Shown: in pieces, positions 34,453-42,049 of the stretch
How positions within the stretch are numbered: the first letter of the stretch is position 1
How the letters are laid out: the number at the start of each line of letters is the position of its first letter
From: Nostoc linckia FACHB-104
Lineage (GTDB): Bacteria; Cyanobacteriota; Cyanobacteriia; Cyanobacteriales; Nostocaceae
Direction of reading: 5' to 3'
Assembly: GCF_014696615.1 (NCBI RefSeq)
Contig: NZ_JACJQJ010000009.1
Location: 62,001-126,000 of the forward strand
DNA: 64,000 bases
Program-made: the position numbers and the translations under genes
Notes under the pieces: model-generated
Database searches by the model: none
The model's input: only the letters and a program-made list of their open reading frames with translations
What the model was told of the DNA's origin: nothing

Positions 34453-37056
34453 ATGCACATTAATATATATTTATTGCTAGGTCGTAAATATTGGAAAAAA
34501 ATACATACTCGTGTATTTGTCATCATAATTGGTATATTGTTAGGGCTATTTTTAACTCTATTACCTGTTGCTGCTCATAATTATTCACAGCCATTGATAG
34601 GTCAAAAATTATCAAATGCAGCACAACAAGAACAACAAGGTAGGCAATATTACGAAGCTGGGCAGTTTGGGGAAGCCATCAAAATCTGGCAGCAGGTTTT
34701 ACAAATTTATCAGTCACAAAATGATGAAATAAACCAAGCTCGAGTTCTTAATAATCTCTCATTAAGTTATCAACAAATAGGGCAGTGGTTGGAAGCTAAG
34801 CAAGCAATTTCTAGTAGCCTAAAATTCTTAGATGTAAAAAGCGATCGCACCAAAGAAAAGTTAAATGTCCTCGCTCAAGCTTTAAATACTCAAGGCAGTT
34901 TAGAGTTAGCAACTGGGAAGTCGGAAACGGCGCTAGCAATTTGGCAAAAAGCAACTGCTACCTATACCAAGGCAGATAATGAGATTGGTGTAATTAAAAG
35001 TTTAATTAACCAATCTCAGGCTTTGAAAACTTTAGGTTTATATCGTCGCGCCTTATCTACTCTGATTCAGGTAAACGACATCCTCCAGAAACAGCCGGAT
35101 TCTGCAATCAAAACTGCTGGATTACGCAGCTTGGGTTCTAGCCTACGTTTAGTCGGGAATTTGACACAAGCACAGCAGGTTTTACAACAAAGTTTAGCGA
35201 TCGCACAAAAATTACAGTCTCCCTTAGATATTAGTGCCGCCTTAATCGACTTGGGAAATGTCGCAAGGGCAAACCAAGATGCTGACTCAGCTTTGGCTTT
35301 CTATCAACAGGCGACGGCGATCGCACCCTCGCCAATTCTCAAAATGCGATCGCAATTGAATCAACTGAGCGTTTTGATTGAGCAGAAAAAATGGACTTTG
35401 GCACAAACTCTCTGGAGTCAAATTCAACCACAACTAGCTAATTTACCTCTCAGTCGTGCGTCGATTTATGCTCAACTGAACTTAGCCCAAAGTTTAATTC
35501 GCCTCCAACAGGCAAATGTTCCAGATGCTCCCACTATGGAAAGCATTGGTAAATTGCTGGCGAAGAATCTGCAACAAGCAAAAACTTTGGGAGATAAACA
35601 AGCAGAAGCTTACGCATTAGGTAAACTGGGTAGGCTTTACGAACATACTCAGCAATGGGCAATTGCTCAAGAACTTACCCAGCAAGCACTTGTACTGGCA
35701 CAAGCGATTAATACACCAGAAATTGCTTATCGTTGGCAATGGCAATTAGGGCGACTTTTGAAAATTCAGGGAGATGAAACTGGAGCGATCGCCGCCTATA
35801 CTCAAGCCGTGAGTACTCTCCAATCTTTGCGAAGCGATTTAGTCGCTATTGATCCAGACGTGCAATTTAGTTTTCGAGAAAGTGTAGAGCCAGTCTATCG
35901 ACAACTAGTCAGCTTACTTCTCAAACAAGGAAACTCTCAACCTAGCCAAAAAGATATCATTCAAGCGCGTCAAGTGATTGAGTCTTTACAGTTGGCGGAA
36001 CTCGATGACTTTCTCCGCGAAGCTTGTTTAGATAAAAAATACGCTCAAATCGATCAGTTAGATCCCCAAGCCGCAATCATCTATCCGATTATTTTGGCAG
36101 ATAGATTAGAAGTGATTCTCAGCTTGCCAAAACAGCCACTACAACACTATGTCACTGTTTTGCCAGAGGAGCAGCTAGAAACTATTGTAGAAAAACTACG
36201 GAAAAAATTAGTTATTCGTTCCAAACAAGACTTTCTGCCATTATCTAAACAAATTTATGATTGGTTGATTCGTCCAGTAGAAGCCGAACTAGTCAAAAGT
36301 GGCATTAAAACTTTAGTTTTTGTTCCAGATGGTGTTTTCCGAAATATTCCCTTAGCTGCTTTGCACGACGGGAAGCAATTTGTAATAGAAAAATACAGTG
36401 TTGCTTTGACACCCAGTTTACAGTTACTACCTCCTAAGCGCTTGCTACAGCGTAACTTTAAAGTACTGGGTGCTGGGCTAACTGAAGCTAGGCAAGGCTT
36501 TTCTCCCTTAGAGTATGTGGAAGAAGAATTAAAGAAAATCAAATCGGAAGTACCCAGCACAGTGCTGTTAAATGAGGACTTTACCAGCAAAAATCTCAAA
36601 ACATACTTAAAATCTTCTTTCTTTCCCATTGTCCATATTGCCACCCACGGTAAATTTAGCTCAAAGGCAATTGAAACCTTTATTTTGGCTTGGGATGAAC
36701 AAATCAGAATTAATGAATTAGATAATTTACTCCAACTACCCGAACAGAAAAAGCGAGAATCTGTAGAACTGTTGGTTCTCAGCGCTTGCGAAACCGCAAC
36801 AGGCGATAAGCGTGCAGCTTTAGGTTTAGCAGGAATAGCCGTTAGAGCCGGAGCTAACAGCACTTTAGCAACATTATGGGCTGTTAACGATGAAGCCACA
36901 GCAAATTTAATGCGTTATTTCTACAAGCATCTGAGCAACAGCCAAGAAAGCAAAGCAGAAGCGTTACGTCGTTCTCAACTAGCCCTTTTAAAAGATCCGC
37001 TATACGAGCATCCAGTTTACTGGGCACCGTATATTTTAGTTGGGAACTGGCTTTAG
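34453..37056 (+). CDS. Exported TPR protein with C-terminal CHAT protease domain
   Basis: 867 residues. Basic start and a hydrophobic segment (about 20-42, VFVIIIGILLGLFLTLLPVA) then AAH: a signal peptide or anchor. Residues 55-460 hold about eight TPRs (clear ones include ARVLNNLSLSYQQIGQWLEA and SALIDLGNVARANQDADSAL in near form). Residues 560-865 form the caspase-like CHAT domain: HIATHGKFS with His 732 and LVLSACETATG with Cys 779, the catalytic dyad. In other bacteria TPR-CHAT is the activated death protease (for example with gRAMP/Craspase), but here the signal sequence points outside the cytoplasm. No partner gene is obvious. Confidence 0.9.
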   Translation: MHINIYLLLGRKYWKKIHTRVFVIIIGILLGLFLTLLPVAAHNYSQPLIGQKLSNAAQQEQQGRQYYEAGQFGEAIKIWQQVLQIYQSQNDEINQARVLNNLSLSYQQIGQWLEAKQAISSSLKFLDVKSDRTKEKLNVLAQALNTQGSLELATGKSETALAIWQKATATYTKADNEIGVIKSLINQSQALKTLGLYRRALSTLIQVNDILQKQPDSAIKTAGLRSLGSSLRLVGNLTQAQQVLQQSLAIAQKLQSPLDISAALIDLGNVARANQDADSALAFYQQATAIAPSPILKMRSQLNQLSVLIEQKKWTLAQTLWSQIQPQLANLPLSRASIYAQLNLAQSLIRLQQANVPDAPTMESIGKLLAKNLQQAKTLGDKQAEAYALGKLGRLYEHTQQWAIAQELTQQALVLAQAINTPEIAYRWQWQLGRLLKIQGDETGAIAAYTQAVSTLQSLRSDLVAIDPDVQFSFRESVEPVYRQLVSLLLKQGNSQPSQKDIIQARQVIESLQLAELDDFLREACLDKKYAQIDQLDPQAAIIYPIILADRLEVILSLPKQPLQHYVTVLPEEQLETIVEKLRKKLVIRSKQDFLPLSKQIYDWLIRPVEAELVKSGIKTLVFVPDGVFRNIPLAALHDGKQFVIEKYSVALTPSLQLLPPKRLLQRNFKVLGAGLTEARQGFSPLEYVEEELKKIKSEVPSTVLLNEDFTSKNLKTYLKSSFFPIVHIATHGKFSSKAIETFILAWDEQIRINELDNLLQLPEQKKRESVELLVLSACETATGDKRAALGLAGIAVRAGANSTLATLWAVNDEATANLMRYFYKHLSNSQESKAEALRRSQLALLKDPLYEHPVYWAPYILVGNWL

Positions 37057-37069
37057 GGATGAGGCAAGG

Positions 37070-37160
37070 GGGCAAGGAGCAGGGGGATGAGGGGGATGAG
37101 GGGGATGAGGGAGAAATTCCAATTACCCATTACCAATTAACCATTACCCATGCCCAATGC
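37070..37160. repeat. GGGGGATGAG and AATTACCCATT tandem repeats
   Basis: Three copies of GGGGGATGAG-like units at about 37080-37112, then TTACCCATTACCAATTAACC and TGCCCAATGCCCATTTT. Filler after the CHAT gene; no gene. Confidence 0.7.
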
Positions 37161-37246
37161 CCATTTTCAAGCTAGAGGTAAGAAACTGGAACTTAATTCT
37201 TAAACCTGTAAGTTAAAATAGAGCAATTAGTTATGCTTGAAGCCCA

Positions 37247-37507
37247 ATGAATATCAACATTGATATACCTGATGAGGTGCGCGTTTATCTTGAGGCACAA
37301 GTAATGACAGGTGCTTACAACAGCATTGGCGAATATTTTTTAGATTTAGTGCAGCAAGACCAAAAACGCAAGGCACAAGCAAAATTGGCAGATCTTTTAC
37401 TTGAAGGTATTGATTCTCAAGGACAGGAAGTCACGCCGGAATATTGGCAAAATTTGCGTTCTACTGTTTTAGGTGAGAACAGTATAGATAATCCGAACGA
37501 CGCATGA
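37247..37507 (+). CDS. parD: ParD-type antitoxin
   Basis: 86 residues. The N-terminus (NINIDIPDEVRVYLEAQVMT) is a ribbon-helix-helix DNA-binding fold, followed by GAYNSIGEYFLDLVQQDQ and a flexible tail that would wrap around the toxin. Length and order match ParD/CC2985 antitoxins. Its TGA overlaps the ATG of the toxin gene (ATGA), the usual arrangement. It probably represses its own promoter together with ParE. Confidence 0.88.
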   Translation: MNINIDIPDEVRVYLEAQVMTGAYNSIGEYFLDLVQQDQKRKAQAKLADLLLEGIDSQGQEVTPEYWQNLRSTVLGENSIDNPNDA

Positions 37508-37836
37508 ACTATCGGTTAATTGTCAAAGATCGGGCAACGCAAGATTTGCGACAGTTGGCAAATTATATATTGGTCAATGGTAATGCTGATGTAGCTGTTA
37601 AATTTTTAAATGCTGCGGAAGTAACTTTTGAACAGTTGGCAAAAACCCCTGGTATGGGAAAATTAACACAGTTGGTGGTGTCAAGATTGGGTGAAATCAG
37701 ACAATGGCGCATCAAAGATTTTAATGATTATCTAATTTTCTATCGTATTCAAGATAAAACTGTTGAGATCCTGCGGATATTTCATGGAGCAAGAGATTTA
37801 GCAGATGTACTTAGCGAATTAGACGAAGAATTTTAA
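37504..37836 (+). CDS. parE: ParE/RelE-family toxin
   Basis: 110 residues. The sequence YRLIVKDRATQDLRQLANYI, then GEIRQWRIKDFNDYLIFYRI and VEILRIFHGARDL, is the standard ParE fold. The final FHGARD block is highly characteristic. ParE toxins block DNA gyrase; other fold members cut mRNA, so the target is not certain. The toxin is coupled to its antitoxin by a 4-base overlap. The pair appears intact. Confidence 0.9.
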   Translation: MNYRLIVKDRATQDLRQLANYILVNGNADVAVKFLNAAEVTFEQLAKTPGMGKLTQLVVSRLGEIRQWRIKDFNDYLIFYRIQDKTVEILRIFHGARDLADVLSELDEEF

Positions 37837-37968
37837 CCAAAAATCAAAACCTCCTGCATACCAATGGTTATATGGCAAATATGACCATTGACAATAGCAA
37901 CCGACTACAGCGCATCCTAAAATAATAGACAGGATTTAGTTTGGCATCTATCTGCCGTTTTTATACCA

Positions 37969-39318
37969 ATGACTGAGCAACGTGATGCTGATTCATTGTC
38001 AGCAGATTCTCAGCAGTTAAGTGAAAGCAATAGCACAGAGTCGCAAAATCTACCCGCGGCGCTACCTGCTGATGATTCTTGGAAAAACCGGATTGCTGAT
38101 GTTTGGCGCAAAGCGACACCACGGCTAGACAAACTACTGCCTGTGGATGATTTAGCACAGAAGGTTTTGCAATGGTTTAGTGTCAGCGAAACCCAGATTG
38201 CTGAAATTTTGGAGACAGTTCGAGCCGAACTACCAACTACAGAAGCTTTGTTAATTGGTAAACCCCAAGCGGGGAAAAGTTCGATAGTGCGGGGATTGAC
38301 AGGAGTTTCTGCGGAAATTGTTGGGCAAGGATTTCGCCCCCACACTCAACATACGGAGCGTTACGCCTATCCTTCCGATGATTTACCATTGCTAATTTTC
38401 ACGGATACGGTAGGCTTGGGAGATGTTAAACAAGATACTCAGGCAATTATTCGCGAATTAATTGGCGATTTAGAACAATCCAGCCGCAGTGCCAGAGTTT
38501 TGATTCTGACGGTGAAAATTAACGATTTCGCAACGGATACATTACGTCAAATTGCCCAAGATTTACGTCAGCAGTATCCAGATATCCCTTGTTTGTTGGT
38601 GGTGACTTGCTTGCATGAGGTTTATCCGCCGGAAATCGCCGATCATCCAGATTACCCGCCAAACTATGAGGAAATTCATCGCGCCTTTGATGCAATTCAG
38701 GAGGATTTTGCCAAGGTTTGCGATCGCTCTATCCTTATCGACTTTACTTTAGAAGAAGACGGTTACAACCCTGTATTCTATGGCTTAGAAGCATTGCGAG
38801 ATAACTTAGCCGAATTACTTCCTGAAGCTGAAGCCAAAGCAATTTATCAATTATTGGATAGAGAAGAGGCTGGTAAGCAATTAGGCAATCTCTACCGCGA
38901 TACAGGACGGCGTTACATTTTACCCTTTGCAATTATGGCAGCAACACTCGCAGCCGTACCCTTGCCGTTTGCAACTATGCCCGTGCTGACAGCTTTGCAA
39001 GTATCTATGGTAACTGCCCTAGGTAACTTATACGGACAGACTTTAACCCCATCCCAAGCAGGGGGAGTTGTGAGTGCGATCGCAGGTGGTTTTCTCGCCC
39101 AAGCCATAGCAAGAGAACTGATCAAATTTATCCCCGGTTTCGGCAGCGTGATTGCTGCATCCTGGGCTGCTGCATACACTTGGTCTCTTGGCGAAACAGC
39201 CTGTGTATACTTTGGTGACTTAATGGGTGGGAAAAAACCCGATCCGAAAAAGATTCAATCTGTAATGCAAGAAGCTTTTAAAGCAGCACAAGAAAGGTTT
39301 AAGGGAATTCGTAATTAA
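37969..39318 (+). CDS. Era-like GTPase with C-terminal DUF697 membrane domain
   Basis: 449 residues. G1 is GKPQAGKSS (97-105), G3 is DTVGLGD (about 146-152) and the G4 position is LVVTCLHEVYP, where the usual TKxD is changed to TCLHE, so guanine specificity may be altered. Residues about 305-430 are hydrophobic, glycine- and alanine-rich (LPFAIMAATLAAVPLPFATM) and match the DUF697 domain that occurs with such GTPases. The protein is probably membrane-associated. Function unknown in cyanobacteria. It follows the ParDE pair by 132 bp but may be transcribed separately. Confidence 0.82.
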   Translation: MTEQRDADSLSADSQQLSESNSTESQNLPAALPADDSWKNRIADVWRKATPRLDKLLPVDDLAQKVLQWFSVSETQIAEILETVRAELPTTEALLIGKPQAGKSSIVRGLTGVSAEIVGQGFRPHTQHTERYAYPSDDLPLLIFTDTVGLGDVKQDTQAIIRELIGDLEQSSRSARVLILTVKINDFATDTLRQIAQDLRQQYPDIPCLLVVTCLHEVYPPEIADHPDYPPNYEEIHRAFDAIQEDFAKVCDRSILIDFTLEEDGYNPVFYGLEALRDNLAELLPEAEAKAIYQLLDREEAGKQLGNLYRDTGRRYILPFAIMAATLAAVPLPFATMPVLTALQVSMVTALGNLYGQTLTPSQAGGVVSAIAGGFLAQAIARELIKFIPGFGSVIAASWAAAYTWSLGETACVYFGDLMGGKKPDPKKIQSVMQEAFKAAQERFKGIRN

Positions 39319-39322
39319 ATTA

Positions 39323-39470
39323 AGAGTCAAAAGTCAAAAGTCAAAAGTCAAGAGTCAAAAGTCAAGAGTCAAAAGTCAAAAGTCAAAAGTCCAAGTTTAT
39401 AGATTATTTCCATTACCCATTACCCATTACCCATTACCCATTACCCATTACCAATCCCCAGTCCCCATTA
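39323..39470. repeat. AGTCAAA heptamer array and TTACCCA heptamer array
   Basis: About nine AGTCAAA/AGTCAAG heptamers run from 39323 to 39391, and about seven TTACCCA heptamers from 39411 to 39455, ending at CCCCAGTCCCC. They fill the gap between two convergent genes (GTPase and aldo/keto reductase). Heptamer STRR arrays are known from heterocystous cyanobacteria. Confidence 0.85.
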
Positions 39471-40448
39471 CGTCGTCTGAAAAATATTCTGCACCATTTT
39501 TTTATCTGATTTAGCCGCAGCTTGATCGAGTGCAGCTATCTCGCCAGAGTCTAACAGCCAGCCTAAAGCACCAATATTCTCTTGCGCTTGTTGGAGATTC
39601 TTTGCGCCAGGAATGGGGATAGTTCCTTTGCTAATGCACCAGTTAATTGCTATTTGTGACATAGTTTTGTTTCTTGACTCTGCTACTTCTTTTAAACAAG
39701 TTAAAAGCGGGTCTATTCCTGGTAATAATTGTTTGAATAATAAACCACGGATGCCTTTAGGAAAAGGGCCTGTTTTTGAATATTTTCCTGTTAATAAACC
39801 CAATCCTAAAGGGCTATAGGCAATTAATTTAATACCTAAATCGTCGCAAACTTGCTTAAGTTGTAATTGCGTTACGGGATATGTAGAGAGTAGCGAGTAT
39901 TGAACTTGCAGAGTTGCGATCGCCACGCCTCTTTCACTAAATTTCTTATACACGCGTTGCAGACGGTTAGGCCCGTAATTAGATAATCCTACAGCTTTGA
40001 CTAATCCTTGCTCATAAAGGTCAGCTAGTCCATCTAAAAGCCTTTCTTCTTGCCAAGGTGCATAGTTTGCAGTAGACCAATGCATCTGAACTAAGTCTAC
40101 ATTTCTTCCTAGCCTTTGAGCAGAAGCTTTGCCAGCTTGTACCATTGACTGACGCGTCCATCTCCAGGGGTAAGCAGCTAGCTTGGTAGCAATGCAAATC
40201 TTTTCGGCGTTAATACCCTGATATTCTCGAGCAAATTTTCCTAGCAGTATCTCACTGCGTCCTTTGAGTTTACCAGTTCCGTAAGAATCCCCTGTATCAA
40301 ATAAGGTGACACCGTTGCTGACACAAAGGTTAAAAACGGCTTGCAACTGCTTATCCATGCTTTGATCGTATCCCCAAAGCAGCTGATTTCCCCATGCCCA
40401 AGTTCCACAACCCATTGTTGGGAGTGATAATTCCTGGTTAATGTGCAT
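39468..40448 (-). CDS. Aldo/keto reductase
   Basis: 326 residues of a TIM-barrel NADPH-dependent oxidoreductase. The catalytic tetrad is complete: Asp 51 and Tyr 56 in LFDTGDSYGTG, Lys 89 in IATKLAAYPW and His 123 in VQMHWS. The NADP-binding end is IPIPGAKNLQQAQENIGALG. The protein would reduce aldehydes or ketones; cyanobacterial members are linked to carbonyl detoxification. It faces the GTPase gene tail to tail. Confidence 0.92.
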   Translation of the reverse strand: MHINQELSLPTMGCGTWAWGNQLLWGYDQSMDKQLQAVFNLCVSNGVTLFDTGDSYGTGKLKGRSEILLGKFAREYQGINAEKICIATKLAAYPWRWTRQSMVQAGKASAQRLGRNVDLVQMHWSTANYAPWQEERLLDGLADLYEQGLVKAVGLSNYGPNRLQRVYKKFSERGVAIATLQVQYSLLSTYPVTQLQLKQVCDDLGIKLIAYSPLGLGLLTGKYSKTGPFPKGIRGLLFKQLLPGIDPLLTCLKEVAESRNKTMSQIAINWCISKGTIPIPGAKNLQQAQENIGALGWLLDSGEIAALDQAAAKSDKKMVQNIFQTT

Positions 40449-40561
40449 ATTGACTCACTGTAGATTTCCTGATTCTCTGCAAACAAGGTTGACAAAGTTC
40501 ATTATCAGATAATTTCGGAACGCAATACGTTGGTTAATGGGGAAAGGTGAGGGTGAAAATT

Positions 40562-40666
40562 TTGACTGTTGACTGGTGACTGGTGACTGGTGACTGGTGA
40601 CTGTTGACTGGTGACTGGTGACTGGTAACTGTTGACTGTTGACTTTTGACTTTTGACTTTTGACTT
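40562..40666. repeat. GACTGGT/GACTGTT heptamer array
   Basis: About fifteen tandem heptamers (TGACTGG, TGACTGT, TGACTTT), the complement of the CAACAGT family at 46919. It lies between the divergent aldo/keto reductase and thermonuclease genes, less than 50 bp upstream of the latter, so a promoter must fit in the short space left. Confidence 0.85.
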
Positions 40667-40711
40667 CCGCCTTGCGGTGCTAGTATCATCCTCCAAAGGT
40701 AATATTGGTGC

Positions 40712-41284
40712 ATGACAATGCGGAAGTTAAATAAACAAGCACTAATTTGGCTGTGTGCAGGAATTATTATTTTGGGTTTGATGGGATGCGATCGCCTTTT
40801 CCCTCCTTCTGGGGATGCTGTTGAGCGTGTCAGCGATGGTGATACCCTAACCGTGAAAGACCCTAATGGTAACAAATTCAGCGTCCGCTTTGCTTGCATG
40901 GATGCGCCAGAAGTACCACATACTAATAAGGAAAAGCAAAGTAAACGCGCCAGCGATCGCAATCAATTTACCTGGGGTGCAAAAGCACAGGAACGCTTAC
41001 AGCAGTTGGTTAAGCAAGGAGGCGATCGCGTAACTTTGAATATTACCGATAGCGATCGCTATGGTAGAAAGGTGGCGGAAGTTCGCTTAAAAGATGGTAC
41101 GTTTGTGCAGCAAGTTTTACTGCGGGAAGGACTGGCGAAGGTGTATCGTCCTTATTTAAATAAATGTCCTAGTAAAGATTTAGTGCAACAAGCCGAAGCG
41201 GAAGCACAACAACAAAAGCGTGGGATTTGGAGTGATGCGAAGTTTGTTAATCCTTGGGAATATCGGAGTTTAAGTAAGCTGTAA
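40712..41284 (+). CDS. Thermonuclease-family lipoprotein
   Basis: 190 residues. A signal peptide ending in the lipobox LMGC (Cys 26) marks it as a lipoprotein. The staphylococcal-nuclease fold follows: VSDGDTLTV, RFACMDAPE (with the first catalytic Arg and Asp), and DRYGRKVAEV (second catalytic Arg), with HTNKEKQSKRAS as a loop. SNase enzymes cut DNA and RNA using calcium. The whole domain seems intact. A second thermonuclease-type lipoprotein occurs at 54887-55432 on the other strand. Confidence 0.9.
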   Translation: MTMRKLNKQALIWLCAGIIILGLMGCDRLFPPSGDAVERVSDGDTLTVKDPNGNKFSVRFACMDAPEVPHTNKEKQSKRASDRNQFTWGAKAQERLQQLVKQGGDRVTLNITDSDRYGRKVAEVRLKDGTFVQQVLLREGLAKVYRPYLNKCPSKDLVQQAEAEAQQQKRGIWSDAKFVNPWEYRSLSKL

Positions 41285-41419
41285 TTTGTAATTCGTAATT
41301 TGTAATTCGTAATTCGTAATTAAGAAATTAATATACAAGGGTGTGTTATGCCGTAGGCTAACGCACCTTGAAGAACCGCACCACAGTTAAGCTACGAATA
41401 TTCACTGCCTTCTGCCTTC

Positions 41420-41743
41420 TCAATACAAACCAAGAATTGTAGACAATGCCAATGCTAATTGCTCTATATAACTATCATCTAGATGACCAATGACTCTGAT
41501 GATTCGGGATTTATCAATAGCTCGAATTTGCTCGCAAAGTATTACGGAGTCTTGGTTTAATCCAGCAACTCCTGAAGGAACAAATACATGAGATGGTAAA
41601 AGAGCGCGTCGAATTTTAGATGTAAAAGGTGCAATTATTGTGTGAGGGCTAACAGAATTCGCTTGGTCAATTTGTAGAATCACAACAGGTCTAATTCCTG
41701 CTTGTTCCGTACCTATTACTGGATTTAGATCGCAAAGAATCAC
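41420..41743 (-). CDS. MazF/PemK-type toxin
   Basis: 107 residues from a GTG at 41743. The core is DLNPVIGTEQAGIRPVVILQ and then HTIIAPFTSKIR, diagnostic of the MazF ribonuclease fold. The usual family beginning, R-x-G-D-V, is encoded just upstream (LVELRWGD) but with no ATG, so the real start may be the CTG at 41767 overlapping the antitoxin stop. MazF cuts mRNA at short sites. It forms an operon with the gene at 41761-41991 and lies downstream of the ATPase-TPR pair on the same strand. Confidence 0.85.
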   Translation of the reverse strand: MILCDLNPVIGTEQAGIRPVVILQIDQANSVSPHTIIAPFTSKIRRALLPSHVFVPSGVAGLNQDSVILCEQIRAIDKSRIIRVIGHLDDSYIEQLALALSTILGLY

Positions 41744-41760
41744 ATCCCCCCACCTAAGTT

Positions 41761-41991
41761 CTACCAGTTAATTTCCCCACGAGCTAAACGATTCTCATAG
41801 TCTTCTAAATTAGATAGGTAGTCGGAAAAGTCTGATTCTAATAGATCTAAAGATTCCCTAGATTGAAGCCAGGATGAAGTGTCTTTATTGCCATATTTCC
41901 AAACAAGGAAGTCTATAAAATCACTCACTTCTTGAACCAGATAATCTGGAAGTAGGCGAATCTTGGCAATGGTTTCATCATGTACAGTCAT
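41761..41991 (-). CDS. Antitoxin partner of MazF (DUF2281-like)
   Basis: 76 residues. The N-terminal motif IAKIRLLPDYLVQEVSDFID, then FLVWKYG, fits the DUF2281 group of small antitoxin proteins. An acidic C-terminal tail with EDYENRLARGEINW would bind the toxin. It lies 58 bp after the TPR gene, and 17 bp separate its stop from the GTG of the toxin. All four genes from 46158 to 41420 share one strand and could be one transcript. Confidence 0.75.
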   Translation of the reverse strand: MTVHDETIAKIRLLPDYLVQEVSDFIDFLVWKYGNKDTSSWLQSRESLDLLESDFSDYLSNLEDYENRLARGEINW

Positions 41992-42049
41992 AAGGTCTGC
42001 CTTTTTGTTGTGATTCTATTTTTACGATACTCTGTGGTAGCAATATTTT

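Noticed and set aside
36255-36899. 214-codon open frame opposite the CHAT domain
   Set aside because: Serine- and leucine-rich antisense of a well-conserved catalytic domain, without family motifs.
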